A DNA stretch of 64,000 nt from an uncultured Eubacteriales bacterium (GCA_949285555.1 CASDYG010000006.1:1-64000), one strand, 5' to 3'; shown: positions 36,215 to 44,951, counted from the first letter of the stretch. Program-made: numbers and translations. The notes: generated by a model not told the origin, from the sequence alone.

Positions 36215-36404
36215 GCACTAGTTAGGACAAATATAAAATAGACTTAATATGCGTCAATGCTAGATTTGGAATGAAAAAATAACAAAAAAAGCCTTAATAT
36301 TTAGGAAATACAATATACTCAAAAAAAGATTAAACATTTAGATTTACAATAAAAAATTTATAATATATTTAAATAGATTAATAACTTATCTTAATATTAA
36401 AAAA
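36215..36404. other. AT-rich intergenic region, nothing recognised
   Basis: The A/T-dominated spacer between the rpsO terminator and the convergent SEC-C gene holds no ORF with a ribosome binding site and no clear promoter or repeat. Confidence 0.5.
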
Positions 36405-36430
36405 GGCTGGCAGCTTTTATAGCTACTACC
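36405..36430 (-). terminator. Probable terminator of the hom/SEC-C transcript
   Basis: The minus strand reads GGTAGTAGCT, ATAAA loop, AGCTGCCAGCC with a bulge or mismatch, then TTTTTT. Confidence 0.45.
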
Positions 36431-36510
36431 ATTCATGCGTTAGATGTTAGTTCTAACTGTTGGAGTAGATATAAATCCTACCAGCTTATTATTTTATTTT
36501 TCTACAACTA

Positions 36511-37014
36511 TTAAGCACCTTTGCCGCAGCATTTCTTGTACTTTTTGCCACTTCCACAAGGACAAGGCTCATTTCTTCCCGGAGCCTTTGTTCCAACAAC
36601 AATATTATCTCTTTTGTAGTCCTTATATATGCTTGCTCTTTTATCTTCACTAAGTACATCTGCCCATGCATCAATAGAATAAAGGTGATCCGCCTTTGCA
36701 CCAATCATGTTGTAAAAAAGCTTTTCAAAATCTATATTTAGGGTGAATGTATCATTTTCCTTTATATTATCAAGCTTCATTTCTTCATTAGTAAGAGATG
36801 TCTGGATACCATCTAAGAATCCCATGGCCATAACAGGTCTGATTTCAAACTGATTGCAAATTTCATCTATAGAGGTTTCCCATTTTGTCTTTTTTTCAGT
36901 AAGCAGGTGGGTATATATAGCTATTTCTGCCTTAGAATACTCCTCCCAAAACTTTTCAAATGTTGCATCTGTCTGTTCGTGTAATAGCTTTTCCCATTCT
37001 TGATAAAGTGACAT
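36511..37014 (-). CDS. SEC-C zinc-motif protein of unknown function
   Basis: 167 residues. The first 130 residues are helical with many aromatics and acidic residues (MSLYQEWEKLLHEQ..., FEKFWEEYSKAE). The last 20 are a SEC-C motif, GRNEPCPCGSGKKYKKCCG, a zinc-binding tag found at the C-terminus of SecA and of many unrelated proteins, often in contact with ribosomes or secretion factors. The main domain resembles small Clostridial SEC-C proteins of no assigned role. It follows hom on the minus strand with a 32-nt gap, so the two are probably cotranscribed. Confidence 0.85.
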   Translation of the reverse strand: MSLYQEWEKLLHEQTDATFEKFWEEYSKAEIAIYTHLLTEKKTKWETSIDEICNQFEIRPVMAMGFLDGIQTSLTNEEMKLDNIKENDTFTLNIDFEKLFYNMIGAKADHLYSIDAWADVLSEDKRASIYKDYKRDNIVVGTKAPGRNEPCPCGSGKKYKKCCGKGA

Positions 37015-37046
37015 ATTAACTCCTTAATATTAAATTCATATATATT

Positions 37047-38015
37047 TTACAAAAGTTTTGCGATTTGGGCAATATCTCCGGCTACAGCACTTCCAGTAGG
37101 GAAAGGACCGGCACCCTTGCCATAAAACATTACAGGTCCAGAAAGATCACCTTCTACATATATGGCATTGAATTCATCACAAACATTGTAGAGTGGATCT
37201 TCGGCTTCAAGAGCAGTAACTCCAACATTACAGCTAATGGATCCTTGCTCATTTATGTGTGCCTCTCCAATTAGGCGAAGACGTTTTCCGTCTTTTTTAG
37301 CTTCTTCAATATCTGTCATACCTATGTGAGATATACCCTGCCTTGAAATTTGTGTAGGTGGAATATAAGTTCCCAGTGCAAGATAGGTCAGGATCGACAG
37401 TTTATTGGCGACATCTATTCCTTCAATATCTGCTGTTGGATCTGCTTCAGCAAATCCCTTTTCTTGTGCTAATTTTAGCACTTGATCAAACTCCATACCC
37501 TCTCTTTCCATCATTGTAAGTATGTAATTGCAAGTACCATTAAGAATGCCACGAACCTTTGTAAATGAATTTGCACAAAGTGGTATACTAATAGCAGTTA
37601 GGCCAGGTATGGCACCTCCAACACTGGCTTCATAAAGCAGGCTAAGTCCTTTCTCGTCTGCAATCTGGTGAAGCTCTTTAAGTCCGTGAGCAAGTGCTGC
37701 CTTGTTGGCTGTGACTACATGCTTTCCTGCAAGTAGACAACTTTTCATGTATTCATATGCTGGGTGAATGCCACCGAGAGCCTCTGCAACAATTTCTACC
37801 TCTGCATCATTTAGAATAGCTTGAAAATCATCAGTAATAACTATATTTTCAGTATCCCAATTCCTCTTTTTATTTATATCGTTAACTAAAACATATTTTA
37901 TCTCTATATTTTTCCCTGTAAAGTCAGCTAAAGCATTCTTTTTGTTTAAAATAATTTGAGATGTTGCTCCTCCAACATTTCCAAGTCCTAAAATAGCTAT
38001 TTTAATAGTTCTCAT
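37047..38015 (-). CDS. hom: Homoserine dehydrogenase, short form without ACT domain
   Basis: 322 residues. It reduces aspartate semialdehyde to homoserine, the branch point to threonine and methionine. The Rossmann motif AILGLGNVGG opens the protein. TANKAALA, the GTCNYILTMMEREG signature, then FAEADPTADIEGIDVANKL with the catalytic Asp/Lys region are present. It ends at about 322 residues, lacking the C-terminal ACT domain of the usual 430-residue enzyme, so threonine feedback through ACT is not expected. The start is the ATG at 38015 with AAGGA upstream; the TTG at 38018 is less likely. thrC lies 16 kb away. Confidence 0.95.
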   Translation of the reverse strand: MRTIKIAILGLGNVGGATSQIILNKKNALADFTGKNIEIKYVLVNDINKKRNWDTENIVITDDFQAILNDAEVEIVAEALGGIHPAYEYMKSCLLAGKHVVTANKAALAHGLKELHQIADEKGLSLLYEASVGGAIPGLTAISIPLCANSFTKVRGILNGTCNYILTMMEREGMEFDQVLKLAQEKGFAEADPTADIEGIDVANKLSILTYLALGTYIPPTQISRQGISHIGMTDIEEAKKDGKRLRLIGEAHINEQGSISCNVGVTALEAEDPLYNVCDEFNAIYVEGDLSGPVMFYGKGAGPFPTGSAVAGDIAQIAKLL

Positions 38016-38078
38016 CAATAATTCCTTTCATATGATTTTTTATATTATATCATACTTATGGAGAATATATGCCTTAAG

Positions 38079-38087
38079 TGTTATAAT
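38079..38087 (+). promoter_or_regulatory. Extended -10 promoter of trmL
   Basis: TGTTATAAT, 36 bp before the start codon. No good -35. Confidence 0.5.
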
Positions 38088-38123
38088 AAAAATGCATAAC
38101 TTATTTATGAAATAGGAGGGAAA

Positions 38124-38594
38124 ATGTCCTTACATGTAGTTTTTGTTAATCCGGAAATACCACCAAATACAGGAAATATTGCACGCACATGTGCTGCTAC
38201 AAATACTGTACTTCACCTGGTTAAGCCACTTGGATTTGATATTGACAGTAAGGCGGTACGAAGGGCTGGACTGGATTACTGGGAATTTGTAAATCTTGAG
38301 GTACATGAATCATTAGATGATTTTTTAGCCAAGTATAAGGATAAAAGAATGTTTTTGGCTACAACGAAGGCGAAAAGACTTTATACTGAGAACGTGTATA
38401 AGGATGAGGATATGTTTTTGTTTGGACGAGAAACGGCAGGGCTTCCTAAAGAACTGATAGCTAAAAATATTGATCGAACCATTCGTATTCCCATGAGTGC
38501 AAATACAAGATTACGATCCTTTAACTTGTCCAATTCAGCCAATATAATATTGTTTGAAGCATTGAGGCAGCTAGGGTTTCCTGAGTTAAAATAA
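38124..38594 (+). CDS. trmL: tRNA (cytidine/uridine-34 2'-O-)methyltransferase TrmL
   Basis: 156 residues, minimal SPOUT methyltransferase that acts as a dimer at the wobble position of tRNA-Leu. NPEIPPNTGNIARTCAATN opens the protein; LFGRETAGLP and IRIPMSANTRLRSFNLSN make the knotted SAM-binding site. TKAKRLYTE is also typical. AGGAGGGAAA precedes the ATG. Divergent from hom. Confidence 0.96.
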   Translation: MSLHVVFVNPEIPPNTGNIARTCAATNTVLHLVKPLGFDIDSKAVRRAGLDYWEFVNLEVHESLDDFLAKYKDKRMFLATTKAKRLYTENVYKDEDMFLFGRETAGLPKELIAKNIDRTIRIPMSANTRLRSFNLSNSANIILFEALRQLGFPELK

Positions 38595-38689
38595 ATAATA
38601 CTATAGAATCAAGATATAGTTACAAAAATCATAGAAATAATGAAATATATGCCACACTTTAGATAATGGAGAATAGCTAGAATAAGTAA

Positions 38690-38824
38690 CTTAATGAAGC
38701 TGGCGGGAAAACACTAATTTTTAAGAACTGATGGCGTTGCAGTTTTACGATAAGCGTAGTGAGTGTAGAATAAGTTGGTGAAAAACTATGAAATCACATG
38801 GGCAGTCGAATGATTGCCTTTTTT
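38690..38824 (+). ncRNA. Structured intergenic region ending in a terminator (possible leader or small RNA)
   Basis: This stretch has several short complementary segments: AACTG/CAGTT (38725-38745 region), ACACTA/TAGTG and TAACTTA/TAAGTT. It ends with a good terminator, GGCAGTC-GAAT-GATTGCC plus six T (38801-38824). No ORF is inside. It may be the 3' end of the trmL transcript or a separate RNA. I could not match it to a known riboswitch. Confidence 0.4.
38801..38824 (+). terminator. Intrinsic terminator downstream of trmL
   Basis: A 7-bp stem GGCAGTC / GATTGCC (one G-T pair), loop GAAT, six T. Confidence 0.9.
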
Positions 38825-39091
38825 ATTACAAGACTTAAATGCCATAGTAATTGTCTTGTTTAAGTAAGTATCAATGAATAAGACCACACATAAAGGAGGA
38901 TGAGTATGTAAGAAGACAAGATTTTTCATCTATCTGCAATTCTAATTACACATATTTGCAATAGGGCATTAAGAGACTGAAATACTTTTTATTTACGGTT
39001 GCCAAGAAGCATTAAATGCACTAAAATATAATATAGAAGGAGGCTTCAAAAAAGCCGAAATGCGACTGAATTGCGAGGGAGGAATTAGAGA
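38825..39091 (+). other. Long gap leader with a start-stop codon pair
   Basis: The region upstream of gap carries ACAAGAC/GTCTTGT and competing ACTTAAA/TTTAAGT pairings near 38827-38866. It also carries a perfect GGAGG (38895-38899) followed by ATG AGT ATG TAA (38900-38911), a TATAAT at 39027-39032 without a good -35, and a GGCT/AGCC hairpin just before the gap ribosome binding site. Confidence 0.4.
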
Positions 39092-40108
39092 ATGGCAATT
39101 AAAGTTGGTATCAATGGTTTTGGAAGAATTGCAAGGGTAATTGTAAGGGTGGCTACTACTATGGAAGACGTAGATATAGCTGCAATAAATGTTAGGAATG
39201 CAGATTTGGAATACCTGCTATATATGTTGAAATATGATTCGACCTTTGGCAGATTTCCGAGGTCTCTTGATAAATATGAGGATGGACTTATAATAGATGG
39301 CAAAAAAGTGCCAGTATACAGCTTTTCCGATGCCGAATCCATTCCATGGAAGGATGCAGGCGTAGAATATGTAGTAGATGCTACAGGTGCATACACTACT
39401 ACAGAAAAAGCCATGGCACATATTAAGGCGGGTGCAAAGAAGGTAATCATATCTGCGCCAGCTAAAGATAAGGATACACCAACCTTTGTATATGGAGTGA
39501 ATTCTGATGAATATTGTAAGGATATGCAGGTAATATCCAATGCTTCATGTACTACCAATTGTCTTGCCCCTATCTGTAAGGTGTTAGAAGATAATTTTGG
39601 TATAGAGCAAGGCCTTATGTCCACTATTCATTCCGCTACAGCAAAGCAGAAGGTTGTGGATGCCAGATCTATGAAAGACTGGCGAACTGGAAGAAGCGTA
39701 TTTGGAAATATTATTCCATCTACTACTGGAGCTGCCAAGGCAGTAGGACTGGTTATTCCAGAGCTTGCTGGGAAAATGACAGGTATTTCCTATAGAGTAC
39801 CTACAGCAAATGTTTCTGTAATTGATCTAAATGTTTTACTTAAAAAGGATACCAATTATGAAGAAATTTGCAAGAAAATGAAGGAAGCTTCAGAATCCTA
39901 TCTAAAGGGAGTATTAGAGTTTGTGGATGATGAAGTAGTTTCCAGTGATTTTATTGGTGACGGACATACTTCAATATTTGATGCAAGAGAGGGAATTGAA
40001 TTAAATTCCAAGTTCTTTAAAATTATTGCATTTTATGATAACGAATATGGATATTCCAGCAAAACTCTGGAGATGATAAGGCATATGTATGAGGTAGACA
40101 ATAAATAG
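39092..40108 (+). CDS. gap: Glyceraldehyde-3-phosphate dehydrogenase, type I, with altered cofactor loop
   Basis: 338 residues. It oxidises glyceraldehyde 3-phosphate to 1,3-bisphosphoglycerate in glycolysis. The Rossmann GINGFGRIAR, the catalytic C153 in SNASCTTNCLAP, the His in MSTIHSATAKQ and the NIIPSTTGAAKAVG phosphate site are present. At the end of strand 2, where NAD-specific enzymes have AIND or VND, this protein reads AINVRNADLEY: the adenosine-ribose-binding Asp is replaced and an Arg follows. Dual or NADP use is therefore possible. GGGAGGAATTAG precedes the ATG. It heads gap-pgk-tpiA, though a hairpin follows its stop. Confidence 0.96.
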   Translation: MAIKVGINGFGRIARVIVRVATTMEDVDIAAINVRNADLEYLLYMLKYDSTFGRFPRSLDKYEDGLIIDGKKVPVYSFSDAESIPWKDAGVEYVVDATGAYTTTEKAMAHIKAGAKKVIISAPAKDKDTPTFVYGVNSDEYCKDMQVISNASCTTNCLAPICKVLEDNFGIEQGLMSTIHSATAKQKVVDARSMKDWRTGRSVFGNIIPSTTGAAKAVGLVIPELAGKMTGISYRVPTANVSVIDLNVLLKKDTNYEEICKKMKEASESYLKGVLEFVDDEVVSSDFIGDGHTSIFDAREGIELNSKFFKIIAFYDNEYGYSSKTLEMIRHMYEVDNK

Positions 40109-40130
40109 AGGCTTGTGTGCCTCTATTTTT
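40104..40130 (+). terminator. Hairpin overlapping the gap stop codon
   Basis: A 9-bp perfect stem AATAGAGGC / GCCTCTATT (loop TTGTGT) followed by TTT. It may reduce read-through into pgk or stabilise gap mRNA by processing. Confidence 0.65.
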
Positions 40131-40162
40131 CCATATTAAAATGCTTTTATGAGGAGAAACAG

Positions 40163-41347
40163 ATGAAGAAGACAATCAATGACATGAATGCCAAAGGAAA
40201 GCGAGTGCTTGTAAGATGTGATTTTAATGTGCCTATGAAGGATGGAGTTATCACAGATGATACCAGAATTAGAGCAGCGATTCCGACTATAAACAGACTT
40301 GTAGAAATGGGAGCCTGTGTGGTTCTTATGTCCCATATGGGAAGACCTAAGGGCGAGGTAGTGCCTGAGTTAAGTCTAAAGCCAGTAGCAGCAAGGCTAG
40401 CTGATTTACTGAAAAAGGATGTAGCATTCATTGGCTCTGATAAAGTCATAGATGAAGAGGTACTTGAAAAAGTACAGGCCTTAAAGCCGGGAGAAATTGC
40501 ACTTATTGAAAATTTGCGTTTTCGTGCAGAGGAAACAAAGGATGATGAAGCTTTCGCAGGTGAGCTTGCTAAAATGGGAGATGTATTTGTGCAGGAGGCC
40601 TTTGGAACGGTTCACCGAGCTCATAGTTCAACCCATGCTATTGCAAAGTTTCTTCCAGTGTACAGTGGGCTTCTAGTTGAAAAGGAAATAGCTTATCTGG
40701 GCGAGGCACTAAATAATCCTAAAAGGCCTTTGGTTGCAATAATGGGTGGTGCAAAGGTTAAGGATAAGCTGCCGGTTATTGAAAATCTGCTTAAAAAAGT
40801 GGACTGTCTCATAATTGGTGGTGGAATGAGCTACACATTTTTTAAATATCAGGGATATGAAGTGGGAACTTCCATAGTCGATGAAGAGAGCCTGGATCTA
40901 ATAGGTGATATTTTCAAAATTGCAGAAGAATCGGGCGCTAAGCTTTTGCTTCCTGTAGATGTGGTAGTATCCGATACCTTTTCTGAAAAGGGTAATATTA
41001 AGTCAGTAAGCGTAAAAGAAATTCCTTCTGATATGATGGGACTTGATATTGGACCCGTTACACGTGAAAAGTATGCAGAGGTTATAAAAAATGCTGCCAC
41101 AGTACTTTGGAATGGTCCGATGGGAGTATTTGAAATGAAGACTTTTGAGAATGGAACCAAAGCAGTAGCTGAAGCTATTGCCAAGTCAGAAGCTATATCT
41201 ATAATAGGTGGAGGAGATTCTGCGGCTGCTGTTTCCGGATTTGGTATGAAGGACCTCTTTAGTCATGTGTCCACTGGCGGTGGGGCATCGTTAGAATTTA
41301 TTGAGGGAAAGTCACTTCCTGGTATTGAAGTAATTGAAGATAAATAG
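40163..41347 (+). CDS. pgk: Phosphoglycerate kinase
   Basis: 394 residues, the normal length. It makes ATP from 1,3-bisphosphoglycerate. VLVRCDFNVPMKDG near the N-terminus is the family signature; SHMGRPKG, LIENLRFRAEE, AFGTVHRAHSS and the C-terminal GGGDSAAAV nucleotide loop follow. The start is the ATG at 40163 after GAGGAG; the longer frame from 40115 begins in the gap hairpin. tpiA starts 10 nt after its stop. Confidence 0.98.
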   Translation: MKKTINDMNAKGKRVLVRCDFNVPMKDGVITDDTRIRAAIPTINRLVEMGACVVLMSHMGRPKGEVVPELSLKPVAARLADLLKKDVAFIGSDKVIDEEVLEKVQALKPGEIALIENLRFRAEETKDDEAFAGELAKMGDVFVQEAFGTVHRAHSSTHAIAKFLPVYSGLLVEKEIAYLGEALNNPKRPLVAIMGGAKVKDKLPVIENLLKKVDCLIIGGGMSYTFFKYQGYEVGTSIVDEESLDLIGDIFKIAEESGAKLLLPVDVVVSDTFSEKGNIKSVSVKEIPSDMMGLDIGPVTREKYAEVIKNAATVLWNGPMGVFEMKTFENGTKAVAEAIAKSEAISIIGGGDSAAAVSGFGMKDLFSHVSTGGGASLEFIEGKSLPGIEVIEDK

Positions 41348-41357
41348 AGAGGTAAAA

Positions 41358-42107
41358 ATGAGAAAGTCTTTTGTTGCAGCTAATTGGAAAATGTATAAGG
41401 GTCCAAAAGCTACGGAGGAATTCCTAAGTGCATTTCAAAAAGTCAGTAATGAAAATATGCAGGTTGGAATTACAGTGCCATTTGTAAATTTAACTACTGC
41501 AAAAAATTTTATTTCAAAGCATGGTGTTAATTTGCTTTTAGGTGCACAGAATGTGTATTTTGAAAAGGAAGGGGCTTTTACAGGTGAAGTATCAATACCG
41601 ATGCTTGAGGAAATAGGAGTAGACTATGTAGTGATTGGACATTCAGAGAGAAGAAATATTTTTGGAGAGTCCGATGAACTTATAAATAAAAAGCTTTCTG
41701 CTTTATCAAAATCAACATTGCGTACAATTTTGTGTGTTGGTGAAAGTCTTGCTGAAAGAGAGTCGGGCAAAGAAAAAGAAGTGGTAGGTGCTCAGCTAAG
41801 AAAAAATCTGGATGGCATTGACAGCTGCTATGTTAAGGAGCTTACAATTGCCTATGAGCCTATTTGGGCAATCGGTACAGGGAAAACAGCCAGCGCAAAG
41901 GATGCTCAAGAAATGTGTGCCTTCATTAGAAAGTGCATAGAGAAGTTGTATGATGATACTGCTGCACAGGCTGTTCGCATACAGTATGGAGGAAGTGTAA
42001 AGGCGGAAAATACAAAGGAAATCCTTGATATGCCAGATATAGATGGTGCCCTTGTTGGTGGTGCCAGTTTAAATGCGGACGAGTTTGAGAAAATATATAA
42101 TTTTTAA
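41358..42107 (+). CDS. tpiA: Triosephosphate isomerase
   Basis: 249 residues. It interconverts dihydroxyacetone phosphate and glyceraldehyde 3-phosphate. Catalytic lysine in AANWKMYK, catalytic His in VIGHSERR, catalytic Glu in AYEPIWAIGTGKTA (about 165), and the phosphate-binding YGGSVK near the end. The ATG at 41358 follows AGAGAGG; an earlier in-frame start at 41334 lies within pgk and lacks such a site. No gpmI or eno follows; secG is next. Confidence 0.98.
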   Translation: MRKSFVAANWKMYKGPKATEEFLSAFQKVSNENMQVGITVPFVNLTTAKNFISKHGVNLLLGAQNVYFEKEGAFTGEVSIPMLEEIGVDYVVIGHSERRNIFGESDELINKKLSALSKSTLRTILCVGESLAERESGKEKEVVGAQLRKNLDGIDSCYVKELTIAYEPIWAIGTGKTASAKDAQEMCAFIRKCIEKLYDDTAAQAVRIQYGGSVKAENTKEILDMPDIDGALVGGASLNADEFEKIYNF

Positions 42108-42245
42108 TATATGCTTTCTTACTGAAATTAAAAATCAGGAGATATGGAAGTTTTTGTACATACTATCAGGTAATATATAATATTGTATGCTTTTTATAGC
42201 ACTTAAGTGATGTGAGTATGAAAACATGATAAAGCAATGGAAATC

Positions 42246-42274
42246 TTGATTTTTAACCTTTTTTATGATAAATT
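42246..42274 (+). promoter_or_regulatory. Predicted secG promoter
   Basis: TTGATT (42246-42251), 17-bp spacer, TAAATT (42269-42274). Confidence 0.6.
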
Positions 42275-42306
42275 AGTATAGTTACATTACTAGGAGGTGA
42301 ATATCT

Positions 42307-42540
42307 ATGAACACAGCTTTAATGGTACTGTTAGCCATTTGTAGCGTCATATTGATTGCTAGTGTTCTTCTTCAATCGGGTAATAGTGATGGACTGTCCG
42401 GATCTATATCTGGAGGTGCAGAGCAACTTTTCGGTAAGAAGAAAAGTAAAGGATATGAGGCAATATTGGAGAAAATTACAGTAGTAGCAGCTATCTGCTT
42501 TATAGTAATATCTCTAGCCCTTGTAGTATTATCAAAGTAG
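42307..42540 (+). CDS. secG: Protein translocase subunit SecG
   Basis: 77 residues, two membrane helices (about 3-22 and 55-75) joined by a Gly/Ser-rich cytoplasmic loop. LLQSGNSDGLSGSISGGAEQLFGKKKSKG is the family's hallmark region (here residues about 21-49). SecG assists SecYE during protein export. AGGAGGTG precedes the ATG. It is often near tpiA/pgk and rnr in Firmicutes; here hppA follows instead. Confidence 0.96.
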   Translation: MNTALMVLLAICSVILIASVLLQSGNSDGLSGSISGGAEQLFGKKKSKGYEAILEKITVVAAICFIVISLALVVLSK

Positions 42541-42561
42541 ATACTTATTTCATTAAGTATA

Positions 42562-42594
42562 TGCTATCTAGTTTGATAGCAGGAATTATTTTTT
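42562..42594 (+). terminator. Possible weak terminator between secG and hppA
   Basis: TGCTATC / GATAGCA hairpin with GGAATTATTTTTT after it, preceded by an ATACTTA/TAAGTAT hairpin at 42541-42560. Confidence 0.4.
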
Positions 42595-42605
42595 AGGAGG
42601 TATTT

Positions 42606-44621
42606 ATGATTAATTTGCAGTGGCTACCCGTTGTGGCTGCAGCTATTGGACTCATTGTGGCCTTCATCCTTGGTTCTTGGATTAGCAAGAGCAGTGAAGG
42701 AACAGACAGAATGAAGGAGCTGAGTGGCTTTATTAGAGAAGGTGCCATGGCGTTTCTTAAGAGAGAATATAGAACCATGGTTATAGTAGTAGCCGCTTTA
42801 TTCTTACTTATAGGCTTTGGACTTCATAATTGGATAACAGCCATTCTTTATTTATTAGGTGCTTTATTATCAGTACTAGCAGGATTTTTTGGCATGAATG
42901 TTGCAACAAAAGGTAATGTTAGAACAGCATGGGCAGCTAAAGAGTCAGGAATGGCAAAGGCACTTCAGATTGCTTTCAGAAGTGGTGCTGTTATGGGGCT
43001 TTGCGTATCAGGTCTTGGACTTATTGGACTTGGAATCGTATTTTGCGTACTAGATCTTGCTACCGTTACAGAGTGTGTTACAGGCTTCGGTCTTGGAGCT
43101 TCATCTATGGCTCTTTTTGGAAGAGTAGGTGGTGGTATCTATACGAAGGCAGCTGACGTAGGAGCAGACCTTGTTGGAAAGGTAGAGGCTGGTATTCCAG
43201 AGGATGATCCACGTAACCCTGCAGTTATTGCTGACAATGTAGGTGATAACGTAGGTGACGTTGCAGGTATGGGATCTGACCTTTTCGAATCATATGTTGG
43301 TTCCATTATTTCTGCCATTACTCTTGGAGCAGTAGCTGTTACCAATGCACCTAGTGATGCAAGCTTCACAACTTTAGATGCAGGTGCTTTTCCACTTCTT
43401 TTATCAGGACTTGGAATCATTGCATCTATTATAGGTATTCTATTTGTAAGAGGTGGAGAGGGTAAGAATCCTGCATCCGCACTTAATATGGGTACTTATA
43501 TCAGCGGTATCATAGTTATTATCGGCTCCGTTCTATTGAGCAAATATATGCTTGGAAGTCTTAACTATGCATATGCGATTATCGCTGGACTAATTGTAGG
43601 TATAGCTATTGGTAAGGTTACAGAAATTTATACCTCCGGTGACTACAAATTCGTAAAGAAAATTGCAGACCAGTCTCAGACAGGATCTGCCACCACTATT
43701 ATAAGTGGTCTTGGTGTAGGTATGCTATCTACGCTTTGGCCAATCCTATTTATAGTTGTTGGAATTATTGCCAGCTATTACTTTGCAGGACTTTATGGTA
43801 TTGCACTTTCAGCAGTAGGAATGCTTTCAACTACAGGTATGACAGTTGCTGTGGATGCTTATGGTCCAGTATCAGATAACGCTGGTGGTATAGCAGAAAT
43901 GGCCGAACTACCACATGAAGTAAGAGAAATAACTGACAAGCTTGACTCAGTTGGAAATACTACAGCAGCTATCGGTAAGGGATTCGCTATAGGATCAGCA
44001 GCTCTTACTGCATTAGCTCTATTTGCTTCATACGCAACAGTAGCAAAACTAGATATAGTTAGCCTGCTTGACCCAATTGTAATTGTTGGATTATTTATTG
44101 GAGCTATGCTTCCATTCCTATTCTCTGCTCTTACTATGAATTCAGTAGGAAAGGCTGCTAACCAGATGATAGAAGAGGTTAGACGCCAGTTCAGAGAAAA
44201 TAAGGGTATTATGGAAGGAACTACTAAGCCTGACTACGCTAGGTGTGTAGAAATTTCTACAGGCGCAGCATTAAAGGAAATGGTTATTCCAGGCTTAATG
44301 GCAATAATCGCTCCTATAGCTGTAGGATTTATTTTAGGAGCAGCTGCACTTGCTGGACTTCTTGGTGGAGCTCTATCATCCGGTGTTTTACTTGCTATCA
44401 TGATGGCAAATGCTGGAGGAGCATGGGATAATGCGAAAAAATACATAGAAGAAGGTCACTTTGGTGGAAAGGGATCTGACTCTCACAAGGCGGCAGTTGT
44501 AGGAGATACAGTAGGAGATCCATTTAAGGACACCTCTGGTCCATCTATCAATATCTTAATTAAGCTTATGACAATAGTTTCTCTAGTATTCGCACCATTA
44601 TTTGGAGCTGGATTATTCTAG
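42606..44621 (+). CDS. hppA: Membrane-bound ion-pumping pyrophosphatase, K+-dependent type
   Basis: 671 residues, about 16 membrane helices. It couples hydrolysis of pyrophosphate to Na+ or H+ export across the membrane. PPi/Mg-binding motifs are [19 protein letters not shown] and [32 protein letters not shown] and the C-terminal [17 protein letters not shown] complete the site. In [12 protein letters not shown] the position that decides potassium need is Ala, which marks the K+-dependent class. Most such Clostridial enzymes pump Na+, but the ion is not proven here. AGGAGG precedes the ATG. A terminator follows. Confidence 0.97.
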   Translation: MINLQWLPVVAAAIGLIVAFILGSWISKSSEGTDRMKELSGFIREGAMAFLKREYRTMVIVVAALFLLIGFGLHNWITAILYLLGALLSVLAGFFGMNVATKGNVRTAWAAKESGMAKALQIAFRSGAVMGLCVSGLGLIGLGIVFCVLDLATVTECVTGFGLGASSMALFGRVGGGIYTKAADVGADLVGKVEAGIPEDDPRNPAVIADNVGDNVGDVAGMGSDLFESYVGSIISAITLGAVAVTNAPSDASFTTLDAGAFPLLLSGLGIIASIIGILFVRGGEGKNPASALNMGTYISGIIVIIGSVLLSKYMLGSLNYAYAIIAGLIVGIAIGKVTEIYTSGDYKFVKKIADQSQTGSATTIISGLGVGMLSTLWPILFIVVGIIASYYFAGLYGIALSAVGMLSTTGMTVAVDAYGPVSDNAGGIAEMAELPHEVREITDKLDSVGNTTAAIGKGFAIGSAALTALALFASYATVAKLDIVSLLDPIVIVGLFIGAMLPFLFSALTMNSVGKAANQMIEEVRRQFRENKGIMEGTTKPDYARCVEISTGAALKEMVIPGLMAIIAPIAVGFILGAAALAGLLGGALSSGVLLAIMMANAGGAWDNAKKYIEEGHFGGKGSDSHKAAVVGDTVGDPFKDTSGPSINILIKLMTIVSLVFAPLFGAGLF

Positions 44622-44687
44622 ATAGACATTATCAATATTTGTGACTGATTATATATGTCACAAAAGCAAGATGAATTTAATGTAATT

Positions 44688-44714
44688 AAAAAGGTGCCAG
44701 TCGGCACCTTTTTT
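44688..44714 (+). terminator. Intrinsic terminator of hppA
   Basis: A perfect stem AAAAAGGTGCC / GGCACCTTTTT (loop AGTC) with a T run. Confidence 0.93.
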
Positions 44715-44774
44715 ACTGTTTAGGCATATAATATAAATTTCTAAAAGAAAAATTTAAAAAAATAATGTTACCTA

Positions 44775-44802
44775 TTGACAACAAACTACAAAAGTGTATA
44801 AT
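44775..44802 (+). promoter_or_regulatory. Promoter of predicted short RNA A
   Basis: Perfect TTGACA (44775-44780), 16-bp spacer, perfect TATAAT (44797-44802). Confidence 0.88.
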
Positions 44803-44805
44803 ATA

Positions 44806-44821
44806 GTTAGCATTACCTAAC
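44806..44821 (+). promoter_or_regulatory. DtxR/IdeR-like operator at +1, copy A
   Basis: GTTAG-CATTAC-CTAAC, containing TTAGCATTACCTAA, which resembles the DtxR/IdeR box TTAGGNTANCCTAA. It overlaps the predicted start of transcription, the right place for a repressor. Confidence 0.5.
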
Positions 44822-44891
44822 ATATTGAGTTTTTCAAAAGTACCTCAAACAAATTGAAAAGCTACCCCCGATTAGTCGGGGGTTTCTTTTT
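44809..44891 (+). ncRNA. Predicted short RNA A (about 83 nt), or attenuated leader of the EamA gene
   Basis: From the predicted start (about 44809) to a strong terminator (44864-44891) there is no ORF. The transcript holds a TTGAG/CTCAA stem with loop, a single-stranded GUACCUC segment complementary to Shine-Dalgarno sequences, and a C-rich GCUACCCCC. The same promoter and 5' half recur in copy B, which supports a discrete RNA rather than only a leader. Confidence 0.55.
44864..44891 (+). terminator. Terminator of short RNA A
   Basis: ACCCCCG / CGGGGGT stem, loop ATTAGT, then TTCTTTTT. It lies 60 nt before the EamA start codon. Confidence 0.9.
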
Positions 44892-44951
44892 GTGATATAA
44901 TGTCACTACAGTGGCTATGATCAATAGCTTGTAAATAGGAGGGTTACAGAG

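Larger units (their letters stand above)
44767..44849 (+). repeat. Direct repeat unit, copy A (upstream of the EamA gene)
   Basis: 83 nt that recur at 45871-45955 with six substitutions and one 2-base indel. The block covers a whole promoter, a palindrome and the first 40 or so transcribed bases. Confidence 0.95.

Noticed and set aside
38700-38824. ZTP (pfl) riboswitch
   Set aside because: Only short pieces (CTGGCG, TGGGCA) recall the motif. The conserved hairpins and their order are missing, and no purine or folate gene follows.
42090-42130. A/T-only stem ATTTTTAAT/ATTAAAAAT after tpiA as a terminator
   Set aside because: The stem has no G-C pair and a long loop; expected by chance in such AT-rich DNA.
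43139-43420. Minus-strand ORFs within hppA, infB, clpB and other long genes
   Set aside because: They are shadows of strongly supported + strand genes, without ribosome binding sites or family motifs.
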